Origin: Candidatus Woesearchaeota archaeon
GTDB lineage: Archaea; Nanobdellota; Nanobdellia; Woesearchaeales; UBA525
Length of the DNA: 64,000 bases
Reading direction: 5' to 3'
Assembly: GCA_028818155.1 (NCBI GenBank)
Contig: JAPPOH010000012.1
Coordinates: 17,224-81,223 of the forward strand
Within the stretch, counting starts at the first letter, position 1. Every line of letters begins with the position of its first letter. A program made the position numbers and the translations under genes. Positions 31,036-38,729 of this stretch are shown piece by piece. The notes under the pieces are model-generated. The model saw nothing but the letters and a program-made list of their open reading frames with translations, made no database searches and was not told the origin of the DNA.

Positions 31036-32372
31036 CCCATGAACCTCTTCATCGCTGGCGCGAAGTCCATCATGTGCTCTCGCGCAATATCTGTGTACAT
31101 TCGATACACGATCATCACAGTTAGCAAGATACCTGTACCTGATCCTAAAGCACCAGTGAGGTCAGCAACGCTTGCTAAGAGGCCAACAGCAACACCACCC
31201 ATGACTGCGAGCGGCCAGATGTACCTGTTCAAAATTCTCTCCAGGACGCGAGGATCCTTCCTGAAGCCGGGAATTTGCAAACCTGACTGCATAATCTGTT
31301 TCGCCTGTGAGCGTGAATCAAGACCTGCAGTCTGTACCCAGAACACAGCGAAGATCACGCTGAAAATAACGAAGACGAGGATGTACGTGAATGCTTGTGC
31401 GATGTTGATCCAGCTTAAAGATCCATTGATTGCTAATTCGAGGATATTTGTTGGTGTTACCCAAGCGACAAAGCCGTCAGCCCACTGTGCCTTCGCTAAT
31501 CGCGACACTAACTGTAAGTTCGCTAACAACGCAGCTGTGAGAATGACAGGAATGTTGCTCGTATAGAAGAAACTGAGAGGCCATCGAATACCATGGCCTC
31601 TGATACGACCAAAGCTGAGTGGAATCTCCACTTTCATTGCCTGTGTGAAGACGCAAGCAGCGAACACAACTAACGTCATGAGAATTGTGAAGAATGCGAT
31701 TGCTGCCACTGCGGTATCTCCTACTTGGAGTGCCTGCACGAGTTCGAAGATCTTTCCTGCTGAGAACTGGCTTGCTTCCACTCCTTCAACAACTTGTTTG
31801 AATGGGCTGAATAATCGAATGAAGATGCTCTGACTCACACCAGCTGCGATAAACAAGCTAATACCTGAGCCGAAGCCCCACTTCGCTGTGGTCTCATCCA
31901 TCAGCATGATGAGGATGCCGCCGAGGAAGAGCTGTGATACTAAGACGAACGATGAAACACCTGGTAACGGTGTCAAGCCTCCAAGGTTCACGTACACGAA
32001 TGATTCCACGATGACGAACGTGATTGCGAGCAATTTTTGAATCCCTTGGTAGCGTCGTTTTCCTTCTGGGCTTGATGTGTCAAAGTGCACGATGCCTGAG
32101 CCGTTCAAGAGCTGCAAGACGATGCTCGCTGTCACAATCGGACCAATACCGAGTGAGATCAGGGAACCGAAGCTCGCGCCCAGGACTGTGGAGAGGAACT
32201 CGAATTGTTGGAGCGCGTTCTCACCAAGGCCGAAGAGTGGAACGAGGCCGAGGATAAAGAAAATCACAAGGATAATCAGCGTCCATTTGAGCTTCTCCTT
32301 GAAGGAGAGCTTTCGCTTTGGGCCGTCCACCTCTGGGAGGTGTGTGATAACTGCGTCTAAGAGATCTGCCAC
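31032..32372 (-). CDS. secY: SecY, Sec translocon channel
   Basis: 446 aa with ten TM segments. Typical archaeal motifs include FKEKLKWTLIILVIFFILG, the plug region FLSTVLGASFGSLISLGIGP, LMDETTAKWGFGSGISLFIA and GIRWPLSFFYTSNIPVILTA. It forms the protein-conducting channel in the cytoplasmic membrane. GTG 32372 lies 25 nt from TATA TATTTAAATA (32393-32402) and is preferred over TTG 32378. In most archaea secY ends the spc operon next to L15; here it is about 7 kb from L15 and heads an operon with the EMC3-like insertase and an IMPase. Confidence 0.97.
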   Translation of the reverse strand: MADLLDAVITHLPEVDGPKRKLSFKEKLKWTLIILVIFFILGLVPLFGLGENALQQFEFLSTVLGASFGSLISLGIGPIVTASIVLQLLNGSGIVHFDTSSPEGKRRYQGIQKLLAITFVIVESFVYVNLGGLTPLPGVSSFVLVSQLFLGGILIMLMDETTAKWGFGSGISLFIAAGVSQSIFIRLFSPFKQVVEGVEASQFSAGKIFELVQALQVGDTAVAAIAFFTILMTLVVFAACVFTQAMKVEIPLSFGRIRGHGIRWPLSFFYTSNIPVILTAALLANLQLVSRLAKAQWADGFVAWVTPTNILELAINGSLSWINIAQAFTYILVFVIFSVIFAVFWVQTAGLDSRSQAKQIMQSGLQIPGFRKDPRVLERILNRYIWPLAVMGGVAVGLLASVADLTGALGSGTGILLTVMIVYRMYTDIAREHMMDFAPAMKRFMG

Positions 32373-32487
32373 TCTCAAGCGGGACTGAGTTGTATTTAAA
32401 TAGGTTGTGCCATGTGCTCGAGGGAGCGTGGTGACTGAGAGAAATCATACGCCGAAGCTATTTAAGTAGCAGTAACAGGGTATACAC

Positions 32488-33822
32488 ATGCAGAAGAAAA
32501 AACGCTTCCTCATTCTTATTGTTCTGAGCCTTTTGGCGCTGCTCTGGATCTCTATTAGAGAAGTGAAGAGCGCGATACTTGTTACCCTCTGGATTTTTGT
32601 CTTCCTCTGCATTTCAGCTGCGGCTGCAAGCGCTTTCAACTGGATAAGTCGGGCAGCGGGGAAACTCAACGTTGCATGTGCTGTTGTCATACTGTTTGGG
32701 ATCGTGCTTGTGCAGACAAATACAGTGCAGCAACTCTTCCCTATCTGTGGCGATGGTATCTGCGGGCGGGGTGAATGTGCATTCTGTGCAGATTGCACGC
32801 CTGGCGATTGCAAAGATGGTGTTTGTCAAGCGATGGAGCGGTGTGATACGAGTACTGATTGCTTATGTCGTTCGGATATGTCGTGCGTGCCTTCGCGGGG
32901 CGATGCACAGGGCTGTGTGAATGTCACATGTGGGGATGGCTATTGTGATGTGAAAGAAGGATACACAACATGCTGTGATGATTGTGGCTGCCAGCAAGGG
33001 TATGATTGTCGAAACAACGTGTGCTTCTTCCTCCCACCAAAGATCACATTCACACCATACATCATTGGTGAAGAGATAAGCGCGACAACGCTCGCTGCAA
33101 ACCCGCTCTTATTTAATGAGTATGAGCAAGCACACCCATTCGTGTTGTTAATGCTCAGGAATAGCGTGTCTGTTGCTCGAAATGTTCGTGTGTCGTTCAC
33201 TGCAGGTGTCCTGGAGAAAACGATAGCTGTTGGTGACCTGCAGCCAGGTGTAGAGATACCTGTGTCATGGTATCTGGAGCACGTGCCACTGCATCACAAT
33301 GCGACATCGGATGAGGAACTCAACATTAGTGTTGTGATTACGTATACTGATGCGCAAGATGTTGAGCGATCGCCGTCGTGGCTCTACAACTTTGTGTTAA
33401 CGAACCGGAATGTGATGGATAACTATGGAAGTCTTGTGTTCTTTGTGACACCAGATGATATAACACTTGTTGATGAGCGACCGGAGGCTGTGTGGAAGTC
33501 GTTTTCTTCGCTTCGGGTGCTTCCACATAGAGAGAAGGTGCAATTTCCTGTTGAAACACTCGCTGTAGGGAGTGGAACGCAAACAGATCTTGCTGTGTTG
33601 CTCGCGAGTGCATTCTATACTGCTGGCGTACAAACGTCGTTAGTTGAATCTGCGTATGGTGTGTTCGTTCGGATCTGGCATAATGAGCGTTTTGTGATGT
33701 TGGATCCTGCGAAGATTAATGGGTCGTTTGATGATGCGATTGTTGTTCGTCCAGGATATGCGGTGTTAGATTTGGATGATGTGTGGGAGCAGCGGAACGC
33801 GACGGTGCTTTCTTTGACGTGA
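32488..33822 (+). CDS. Membrane-anchored Cys-rich protein with degenerate transglutaminase-like domain (444 aa)
   Basis: Three N-terminal TMs (FLILIVLSLLALLWISI, ILVTLWIFVFLCISAAAASA, ACAVVILFGIVLVQ) precede a Cys-rich region (residues about 85-180, with CGDGICGRGECAFC and CGDGYCDVKEGYTTCCDDCG) containing about 26 Cys. An Ig/CARDB-like domain follows (NSVSVARNVRVSFTAG). The C-terminus (GSGTQTDLAVLLASAFYTAG, VESAYGVFVRIWHNERFVML, DPAKI) matches transglutaminase-like proteases, but Thr replaces the catalytic Cys and no His stands at the expected site, so it is probably inactive and a binding domain. The start is leaderless from TATA at 32458-32466. Confidence 0.75.
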   Translation: MQKKKRFLILIVLSLLALLWISIREVKSAILVTLWIFVFLCISAAAASAFNWISRAAGKLNVACAVVILFGIVLVQTNTVQQLFPICGDGICGRGECAFCADCTPGDCKDGVCQAMERCDTSTDCLCRSDMSCVPSRGDAQGCVNVTCGDGYCDVKEGYTTCCDDCGCQQGYDCRNNVCFFLPPKITFTPYIIGEEISATTLAANPLLFNEYEQAHPFVLLMLRNSVSVARNVRVSFTAGVLEKTIAVGDLQPGVEIPVSWYLEHVPLHHNATSDEELNISVVITYTDAQDVERSPSWLYNFVLTNRNVMDNYGSLVFFVTPDDITLVDERPEAVWKSFSSLRVLPHREKVQFPVETLAVGSGTQTDLAVLLASAFYTAGVQTSLVESAYGVFVRIWHNERFVMLDPAKINGSFDDAIVVRPGYAVLDLDDVWEQRNATVLSLT

Positions 33823-33833
33823 GTTCGAAAGAG

Positions 33834-33917
33834 TTCCGAAGTACTCTGTGTTTCCCGGAAGCTATTCGGTTCTGTTCGAAAACTTTCCGGATTTCTCGAC
33901 GACAGTGAATTAAAAGA
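33834..33917 (+). repeat. TTCCGG-rich promoter repeat, copy 1
   Basis: About 84 bp (TTCCGAAG, CCCGGAAG, TTCGGTTC, TTCGAAAA, TTTCCGGA, then CGACGACAGTGAATTAAAAG) align nearly base for base with 34491-34575 upstream of the second toxin gene. The spaced near-palindromic TTCCGGAA half-sites look like operator arrays. The gap 33823-33970 otherwise holds only the TATA (GATATATAAG, 33944-33953) of the first module. Confidence 0.65.
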
Positions 33918-33970
33918 TGTTGCATTCCTCTTAGAAAAGAAAAGATATATAAGTATCTACATAGATATAC

Positions 33971-34189
33971 ATGTACTACAACGAAAAACCCGTGTATGTA
34001 ACGACGCATGCAGTCAAACAGGCCCGCAAAAGACACATCGCATTTCCTGATCAAGTGTATACCACAGTACAAACGGGAAACGTCAGAAAATTTGGAAGGC
34101 GAAATGTGAAATTCATTGGAAAAAGGATCATATGCATCGGTGAAGATGTAGGGCATGCGATTGTTATCAAAACGGTTGAACGAAAATGA
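33971..34189 (+). CDS. DUF4258-type toxin of TA module 1 (72 aa)
   Basis: THAVKQARKRHIAFPDQVYT, then VRKFGRRNVKFIGKRIICIG and HAIVIKTVERK match DUF4258, a small RelE-like toxin family (H-A-x-x-x-x-x-R-x-I start, final V-V/I-T strand). Probably an mRNA-targeting toxin. It overlaps the antitoxin gene by ATGA. Toxin first, antitoxin second. Confidence 0.75.
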   Translation: MYYNEKPVYVTTHAVKQARKRHIAFPDQVYTTVQTGNVRKFGRRNVKFIGKRIICIGEDVGHAIVIKTVERK

Positions 34190-34488
34190 ACTGTCCATCA
34201 TGTAACGGCACAATGAAAGCGTTTCGAGATAGTATTGAAGAAGATGGCATTGGATTTGATGCGTATAAATGTGCTTGTGGGGAGGAAATTCTTGATATGC
34301 AGCAGATGAAAGCGCTCGCAAAGAAGTATCGTACGTTACGAGATGCAAAGAAAATTACATTCTCTCAGTGGGGAAACAGTCTTGCGGTGCGTATTCCAAA
34401 AGATTTTGTTACTGATCTTTCTCTTGCGAATGGAACTTCTGGTTTGATAACGAAAGATAAGAAAGGTATACGAATTGTGCCAACGTAA
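34186..34488 (+). CDS. Zinc-ribbon plus AbrB antitoxin of TA module 1 (100 aa)
   Basis: N-terminal zinc ribbon MNCPSCNGTMKAF ... YKCACGEEI (two CxxC-type knuckles) resembles the YgiT/MqsA toxin-binding finger. The C-terminal QWGNSLAVRIPKDFVTDL... is an AbrB/MazE-type DNA-binding domain in place of the HTH found in MqsA. So it should both bind the toxin and repress the operon, probably at the TTCCGG sites upstream. Confidence 0.8.
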   Translation: MNCPSCNGTMKAFRDSIEEDGIGFDAYKCACGEEILDMQQMKALAKKYRTLRDAKKITFSQWGNSLAVRIPKDFVTDLSLANGTSGLITKDKKGIRIVPT

Positions 34489-34490
34489 CT

Positions 34491-34575
34491 ATTCCGGAAA
34501 ACTGTGTGATTTTGCGGAAATGTTCCGGAGTACATCGGAAACCTTCCGGTTTTCACGACGACAGTGAATTAAAAG
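34491..34575 (+). repeat. TTCCGG-rich promoter repeat, copy 2, with TATA of TA module 2
   Basis: ATTCCGGAAAAC, TGCGGAAATG, TTCCGGAGT, ATCGGAAACC and TTCCGGTTT are followed by CACGACGACAGTGAATTAAAAG. Homologous to 33834-33917. Here the AATTAAAAG end acts as TATA, centred 26 nt before ATG 34596. Confidence 0.7.
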
Positions 34576-34595
34576 CACGTTCATTCTTCTTGTAG

Positions 34596-34973
34596 ATGGA
34601 AGAGAAAGATTTAAGTAACAAAACATACTCCTCCAACATACGTTCACTACATATTCCAAGAATACTGTATAGAGGGGCTCGTCTGCACCTTTCGAAGGCC
34701 GCTGAGCAAGAAATGCATCACATCGGACTAGAGCCGATTGACTGCAAGCAAATCCTTGAAACAGGGTACCCATCGCCAAGAAAAAGAGGCAAACACAAGG
34801 AAGAAAAATGGTTCGACAAAGGAAGAAAAACGTTCAACGTCGTCGTGGTAAGATCGTTCAATCACCTCATTCAAGAAGAAGTGTTCGTCGTAACGCACGT
34901 AGGAGTGTTCACAAAAAAACGAATGGAATGGAATGTGTCTGCGGAAGAGTTGCAGGGTATAAAACAAACTTGA
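34596..34973 (+). CDS. DUF4258-like toxin of TA module 2 (125 aa)
   Basis: Residues 30-110 (ARLHLSKAAEQEMHHIGLEP, KEEKWFDKGRKTFNVVVVRS, EEVFVVTHVGVFTKKR) fit the DUF4258/RelE-like fold, with an extra N-terminal 28 residues compared with module 1. The antitoxin gene starts inside its 3' end (46-nt overlap). The promoter repeats that of module 1, so the two modules arose by duplication and then diverged. Confidence 0.65.
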   Translation: MEEKDLSNKTYSSNIRSLHIPRILYRGARLHLSKAAEQEMHHIGLEPIDCKQILETGYPSPRKRGKHKEEKWFDKGRKTFNVVVVRSFNHLIQEEVFVVTHVGVFTKKRMEWNVSAEELQGIKQT

Positions 34974-35254
34974 AGTTTCATGGACATACCATAGATGGGT
35001 GGAAGTGCACACACTGTGGTGAAGAATATCACGATGCAACAAAAGTGCAGGAAATTCTTATACTTGAGAAACTACAGAACACGACATTCGAACTGAGATT
35101 GAACAAAGTTCGAAGTAATTTCATTGTGCGTATCCCGAAGGAAATTAGCGATGTTCTACAACTCGAAAAATATGAAACGATTACATTCAAACTCGAGCCA
35201 GACCTACGCATGAGCCTCGCTACTTCTTCAACGGCTTCGCGACTTTCCACATGA
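34928..35254 (+). CDS. Zinc-ribbon plus AbrB antitoxin of TA module 2 (108 aa)
   Basis: MECVCGRVAGYKTNLKFHGH and WKCTHCGEEYHDATKVQEIL form the zinc ribbon; LNKVRSNFIVRIPKEISDVL is the AbrB-type domain, the same architecture as module 1. ATG 34928 is chosen because the longer upstream frame is basic sequence that only shadows the toxin gene. The last 35 nt overlap the 3' end of the convergent TrmB-like gene. Confidence 0.75.
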   Translation: MECVCGRVAGYKTNLKFHGHTIDGWKCTHCGEEYHDATKVQEILILEKLQNTTFELRLNKVRSNFIVRIPKEISDVLQLEKYETITFKLEPDLRMSLATSSTASRLST

Positions 35255-35951
35255 GCTCGAATTGTTTTCTGAATGAGTCGGCGACTGACTGGCTTCTGAT
35301 GAGAATCATGTGCTGTGGATTTCCTTCGATATGTAACTGGACTGTGTTACCGTAAATTTGGATTGGGTGTGAGTTAAAGAATCTTGGTGGAATTGTTCTG
35401 TATGTTGACATCTTTCGTGGGAAATATCCCTTTGTTCCGCGCTTGATAATAACTCTCTCAGTAAAACCATGGCGAAGCATTTCTCGTTTGTAATACTCCA
35501 TTGCGGCAGCATCATAGTCAATAAAAAAACTCTCATCAACCGCAGTGCAGCAGAGCTCTCCCGGAAATTTCTTAAGTACTTTGATAGCATCAGTAAAACA
35601 CAGTCTGAGAACGTTTCTTCCTTTGAAGACTTCTACTTCAACAGCATCTTCGCCTGTCTTTTTGAGTGAGAAGAGCTGTGGAAGGATTGCTTGCAAGTTT
35701 CTTTCTTTTTCTTTCTGTTGCTCGAGGAGAAATGTTGGGTCGACTGCTTTGAAGATTTTACGACGTCCTTCCTTCAGGTTTGTTACATTCCCTTTCTCAA
35801 GTAATCTGTTGAGTGCGTCGTATGCTGCCTGTCTATAGAGTCCGGTTTTCTCTGCGATTTCGTACGCGCTCAGTTTTCCATGTTCGAGCAAGCAGAGGTA
35901 GATTTCTGCTTCGTATGGTGTAAACTCAAGTGATTCAAGTATTTCTTTCAT
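35220..35951 (-). CDS. TrmB-family transcriptional regulator (243 aa)
   Basis: Winged HTH LEFTPYEAEIYLCLLEHGKL, SAYEIAEKTGLYRQAAYDAL, then a coiled linker (FLLEQQKEKERNLQAILPQL) and an effector domain ending IQIYGNTVQLHIEGNPQHMI, RSQSVADSFRKQFELMWKVA. It is divergent from the solute-binding lipoprotein gene. An 18-bp perfect palindrome (35951-35968) covers its own start region, so autoregulation and control of the lipoprotein are likely. Confidence 0.9.
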   Translation of the reverse strand: MKEILESLEFTPYEAEIYLCLLEHGKLSAYEIAEKTGLYRQAAYDALNRLLEKGNVTNLKEGRRKIFKAVDPTFLLEQQKEKERNLQAILPQLFSLKKTGEDAVEVEVFKGRNVLRLCFTDAIKVLKKFPGELCCTAVDESFFIDYDAAAMEYYKREMLRHGFTERVIIKRGTKGYFPRKMSTYRTIPPRFFNSHPIQIYGNTVQLHIEGNPQHMILIRSQSVADSFRKQFELMWKVAKPLKK

Positions 35952-35968
35952 CGTATGATATCATACGA
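35951..35968. promoter_or_regulatory. 18-bp perfect palindromic operator between TrmB and lipoprotein genes
   Basis: TCGTATGATATCATACGA is a perfect palindrome whose first base is part of the regulator's start codon. An AT-rich TATA region (35972-35985) on its other side can serve both directions. Binding here would block the regulator transcript start. The second promoter, facing 36020, lies about 40 bp away. Confidence 0.7.
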
Positions 35969-36019
35969 ATAAATAATATATAATGATTTTGGATTCCCAA
36001 TTATACTTTGGGGGAAAGT

Positions 36020-37123
36020 ATGAAGCTCAGACACATAGCGATAGCACTACTCATGCTCAATGCATGTACAATCACAGGAAATGTTGTACATGATGAGAAG
36101 ATTAACATTTGCACAATCTTACCGCATTCAGGGGAATGGGCTATTTTTGGTATGGAAATGCAGCGAGGTGTTGAGCTCGCAATACAAGAAGTAAACGAAA
36201 AAGGTGGCGTGAATGGAAAACTCGTTCGTGCTATCACAGAAGATGACGGATACGAGCGAAGAAGAACAGTGAACGCCGCTCACAAGCTCATCCACACAGA
36301 CAGGTGTGATTCGCTTATCACACCATTTATTGAGACGACATGGCCGATTATCGATGTTGTTGAGCAAGCGCACATCCCGACACTCGTGATGCTTGATCGT
36401 ATCGACGCTGTCAATGATTATGATTATATTTTCTCGAATGGTTTTTCCACGGAGCAAACTGGAAAACATGCTGCATCGTACGCATATGCACAAGGAACAC
36501 GCACAGCGGTTGTTGTTATGGATCAGATCGAGTGGTCTATCATTATTGGAAATGTCTTTGCGGATCGCTTTGAAAAGCTCGGAGGTGTTGCAAGACGAGT
36601 AACACTACCACCAGACGATGACCTACAAGGGTTGAGTACATTACTAAAGGAAGTAAATCCTGACGTCGTTCATTTTAGCTTTACGCTGAATGATGCGGAT
36701 CTCTTACTCAAGAAAGCGAAGGAACAAGGAGTAGAAGCACTTTTTCTTGGAGGAGATGCATTCACTGCTGATGTTATCGCTGCCGCAGGAGATCTAGCGG
36801 AAGGAGTTTGCAAGACTGATGTGCCCTTGCGTGACTCTGAAGAAGAACAAACACTCGAGAGAGCATACAGAGAAAAAAATGGAGAAGATCCGCTCGCGTT
36901 GAGTATGGTAATGCTCGGGTATGATGCCGCACGCGTTATGTTGGCAGGGTATGAGCGCATGGCTCCTGGGGAAACGTTACAGCAGGCCCTCGTATCCATT
37001 GCAGATTATCCTTCTATTTTTGGGGATGTGACAGATCTCTCAGATGGTGGGGGCGCGTGGCGCGTTGAGAAGATACATTGTGTACGGGATGGAGAAGCAG
37101 TTCTAGTTGAGGAATTCCCGTAA
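36020..37123 (+). CDS. LivJ-type solute-binding lipoprotein (Peripla_BP_6 family), orphan
   Basis: 367 aa. A signal peptide ends at the lipobox LNAC (Cys about 16). The mature sequence INICTILPHSGEWAIFGMEM, QRGVELAIQEVNEKGGVNGK, EDDGYERRRTVNAAHKLI, SLITPFIETTWPIIDVVEQA and FLGGDAFTADVIAAAGDLAE matches type I periplasmic-binding proteins for amino acids, amides or similar ligands. No ABC permease or ATPase is near, so uptake partners are elsewhere or it acts as a sensor. ATG 36020 has GGGGG at 36010-36014 as SD. It overlaps rdgB convergently by 21 nt. Confidence 0.9.
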   Translation: MKLRHIAIALLMLNACTITGNVVHDEKINICTILPHSGEWAIFGMEMQRGVELAIQEVNEKGGVNGKLVRAITEDDGYERRRTVNAAHKLIHTDRCDSLITPFIETTWPIIDVVEQAHIPTLVMLDRIDAVNDYDYIFSNGFSTEQTGKHAASYAYAQGTRTAVVVMDQIEWSIIIGNVFADRFEKLGGVARRVTLPPDDDLQGLSTLLKEVNPDVVHFSFTLNDADLLLKKAKEQGVEALFLGGDAFTADVIAAAGDLAEGVCKTDVPLRDSEEEQTLERAYREKNGEDPLALSMVMLGYDAARVMLAGYERMAPGETLQQALVSIADYPSIFGDVTDLSDGGGAWRVEKIHCVRDGEAVLVEEFP

Positions 37124-37627
37124 CTTCTCAGCCGCTTTTTTCCTGTGGCTGATCTTGTTCTTCTCTTCAACAGTCATTTCTGCGAAAGTTTTACTCTCGC
37201 CATCAGGCTGAAAAACAAGATCCCAGCCGAAACCATCTGCGACTCGTCGCTTGACGATTGTTCCCTCAACAATTCCTTCGAAAAAGTGTAATTCATTGCC
37301 TTTTCCATAGCCAAAGATCGCTTTCCCCTGTGCTTTGTTATTTCCGAGTTTCTCTGCAAGCTCAAATAATCCATCGGGGCCTATTGTCTCAAGAAAATGT
37401 TTGATGAATGGGCCTGGTAATCCACCCAGACAATCCATGTGAAGGGACGTATCCTCCACGACAACTTCATCGCAGTGTTTGAGAGCTGCTTTGAGCTTTG
37501 CCCCTACTACTTTTTCTGGGTTTGTATCTTGTATTTCTGGCAAATCAAGCTGTTTCTGCTCTAGAGAAGGAAGAATTGCCTTCGCTTCCTCGAATTTCTT
37601 CGTGTTAGAGGTGATGAACGAGATCAT
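37103..37627 (-). CDS. rdgB: XTP/dITP pyrophosphatase (HAM1/RdgB)
   Basis: 174 aa. ISFITSNTKKFEEAKAILP, EDTSLHMDCLGGLPGPFIKH, VADGFGWDLVFQPDGESKTF and ISHRKKAAEKL are the family's substrate and metal motifs. It removes non-canonical purine triphosphates from the pool. Slightly short compared with bacterial members but similar to archaeal ones. It overlaps the HEPN gene by 4 nt. Confidence 0.95.
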   Translation of the reverse strand: MISFITSNTKKFEEAKAILPSLEQKQLDLPEIQDTNPEKVVGAKLKAALKHCDEVVVEDTSLHMDCLGGLPGPFIKHFLETIGPDGLFELAEKLGNNKAQGKAIFGYGKGNELHFFEGIVEGTIVKRRVADGFGWDLVFQPDGESKTFAEMTVEEKNKISHRKKAAEKLREFLN

Positions 37628-38115
37628 ATATGCTCCGAAAGTTTGGTGCGAATTGCATGTACGTGTTTATCAGTTATTTTTTCAATAGATTGCTCTACTC
37701 TGAGGACGAACTCACGAGCACCTGCCGCATCGTCTTTCAGCTGTTGTACATCAAGGTCTGTTGGGGCATAGTATTGTGTTTCGATACGCATTCCTTTTGC
37801 TCTCTCTAGTTCTGTATGGAGTTCTTTCTCAAGAATTTGTTCTTCGGCAAGAACGTTCACAAGGGTAATCGTGCAGTCGTGGATTTCTGATTTAATGCCA
37901 CATTTTTGCAAGATCGCGTACACTGCGAAATATCGTGCATAGTACGCTGTAGATGTAATCCAGTCGATCTCTTCCTTTTCAAGTGCTGCTGTCAACATAT
38001 TCAATGCACTTTGTGCTTTCTTTTTGTAGACTTCGCAGAGCATTTCGTTTGGGTCTTCAAGCTTGATTCCTTTCTTTTGTTTGCAACACCATGCGAGGCT
38101 ATCTGATTTCATCAT
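37624..38115 (-). CDS. HEPN-domain protein of an MNT-HEPN pair (163 aa)
   Basis: Helical throughout. STAYYARYFAVYAILQKCGI is the characteristic HEPN helix, preceded by YKKKAQSALNMLTAALEKEE. An RTKLSEH (R-x5-H) near the C-terminus could be the RNase R-x4-6-H motif, but its position is unusual. HEPN partners of MNT enzymes are typically toxic RNases silenced by nucleotidylation. The ATG overlaps the nucleotidyltransferase gene by 17 nt. Confidence 0.8.
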   Translation of the reverse strand: MMKSDSLAWCCKQKKGIKLEDPNEMLCEVYKKKAQSALNMLTAALEKEEIDWITSTAYYARYFAVYAILQKCGIKSEIHDCTITLVNVLAEEQILEKELHTELERAKGMRIETQYYAPTDLDVQQLKDDAAGAREFVLRVEQSIEKITDKHVHAIRTKLSEHI

Positions 38116-38707
38116 AATATCTCCAGAGCGTATCGATGAATGTATCTGGTCGTTGCAACAGGATGTGATTTTTAATGATTTCCTTGAAAAGTGGATCTTT
38201 TTTTCGTATGCCTTGTTTGAATTTTTGTGTTACTTTCAGATCAATCTTTTTCCCGTAGATGCTTCCGATGTTTTTGATTGCTGCTTCTTGCTTTTTTGTG
38301 AGTTTGCCTATGTAGAGGAGATCAATATCACTTTCATCCGTGAATGTGCCTTTCGAATAGGAACCGAAGAGAACAACTGTACCTTTGAGGTTGAGTTCGA
38401 AGAGTTCGGTTAGAAGTTTTTTGATAAGAAATACACGTTCTACGTACTGTATTGCTGCTGCTATCTCAGTAAGAAGTACTGTGTGTTTTGTCAGGATGTT
38501 ATCGAAATTGAGTGTGTATTCTTTGTTTTTACCGGAGATTTTTACTGTAAGGATGTTGTCTTTCTCCAATGCGTCGAGGTGGGGAAGAAGTGTGACATGG
38601 CTTTTCTTCATATACAGTGCCATTTCGCGGATATGAAAGCGAGCGAGGTAGTTTTTTCTGTACAGATCAAGTATACGGAGTTTTAAATCGGTTGTTTTTC
38701 CTACCAT
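38099..38707 (-). CDS. Winged-HTH plus minimal nucleotidyltransferase (MNT) fusion (202 aa)
   Basis: Residues 10-70 (LRILDLYRKNYLARFHIREM, LPHLDALEKDNILTVKISGK) form a winged HTH. Residues 100-160 contain VVLFGSYSKGTFTDESDIDL, the GSxxxG...SDIDL signature of polymerase-beta-like nucleotidyltransferases, followed by KKIDLKVT as the third acidic site. It is the antitoxin side of an MNT-HEPN system; the fused HTH suggests self-repression. Minus-strand TATA near 38731-38738, 26 nt upstream. Confidence 0.88.
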   Translation of the reverse strand: MVGKTTDLKLRILDLYRKNYLARFHIREMALYMKKSHVTLLPHLDALEKDNILTVKISGKNKEYTLNFDNILTKHTVLLTEIAAAIQYVERVFLIKKLLTELFELNLKGTVVLFGSYSKGTFTDESDIDLLYIGKLTKKQEAAIKNIGSIYGKKIDLKVTQKFKQGIRKKDPLFKEIIKNHILLQRPDTFIDTLWRYYDEIR

Positions 38708-38729
38708 ATGATAGAAATATTTACCAAAA

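Noticed and set aside
35224..35254. Reading through the end of the second AbrB antitoxin as a fusion with the TrmB gene
   Set aside because: The genes are on opposite strands; the overlap is only convergent 3' coding and the antitoxin end is not conserved AbrB sequence.
37479..38636. Plus-strand ORFs opposite rdgB, HEPN and MNT genes
   Set aside because: They are low-complexity Ser/Phe/Cys shadows without starts, while the minus-strand genes have clear family motifs and overlaps.
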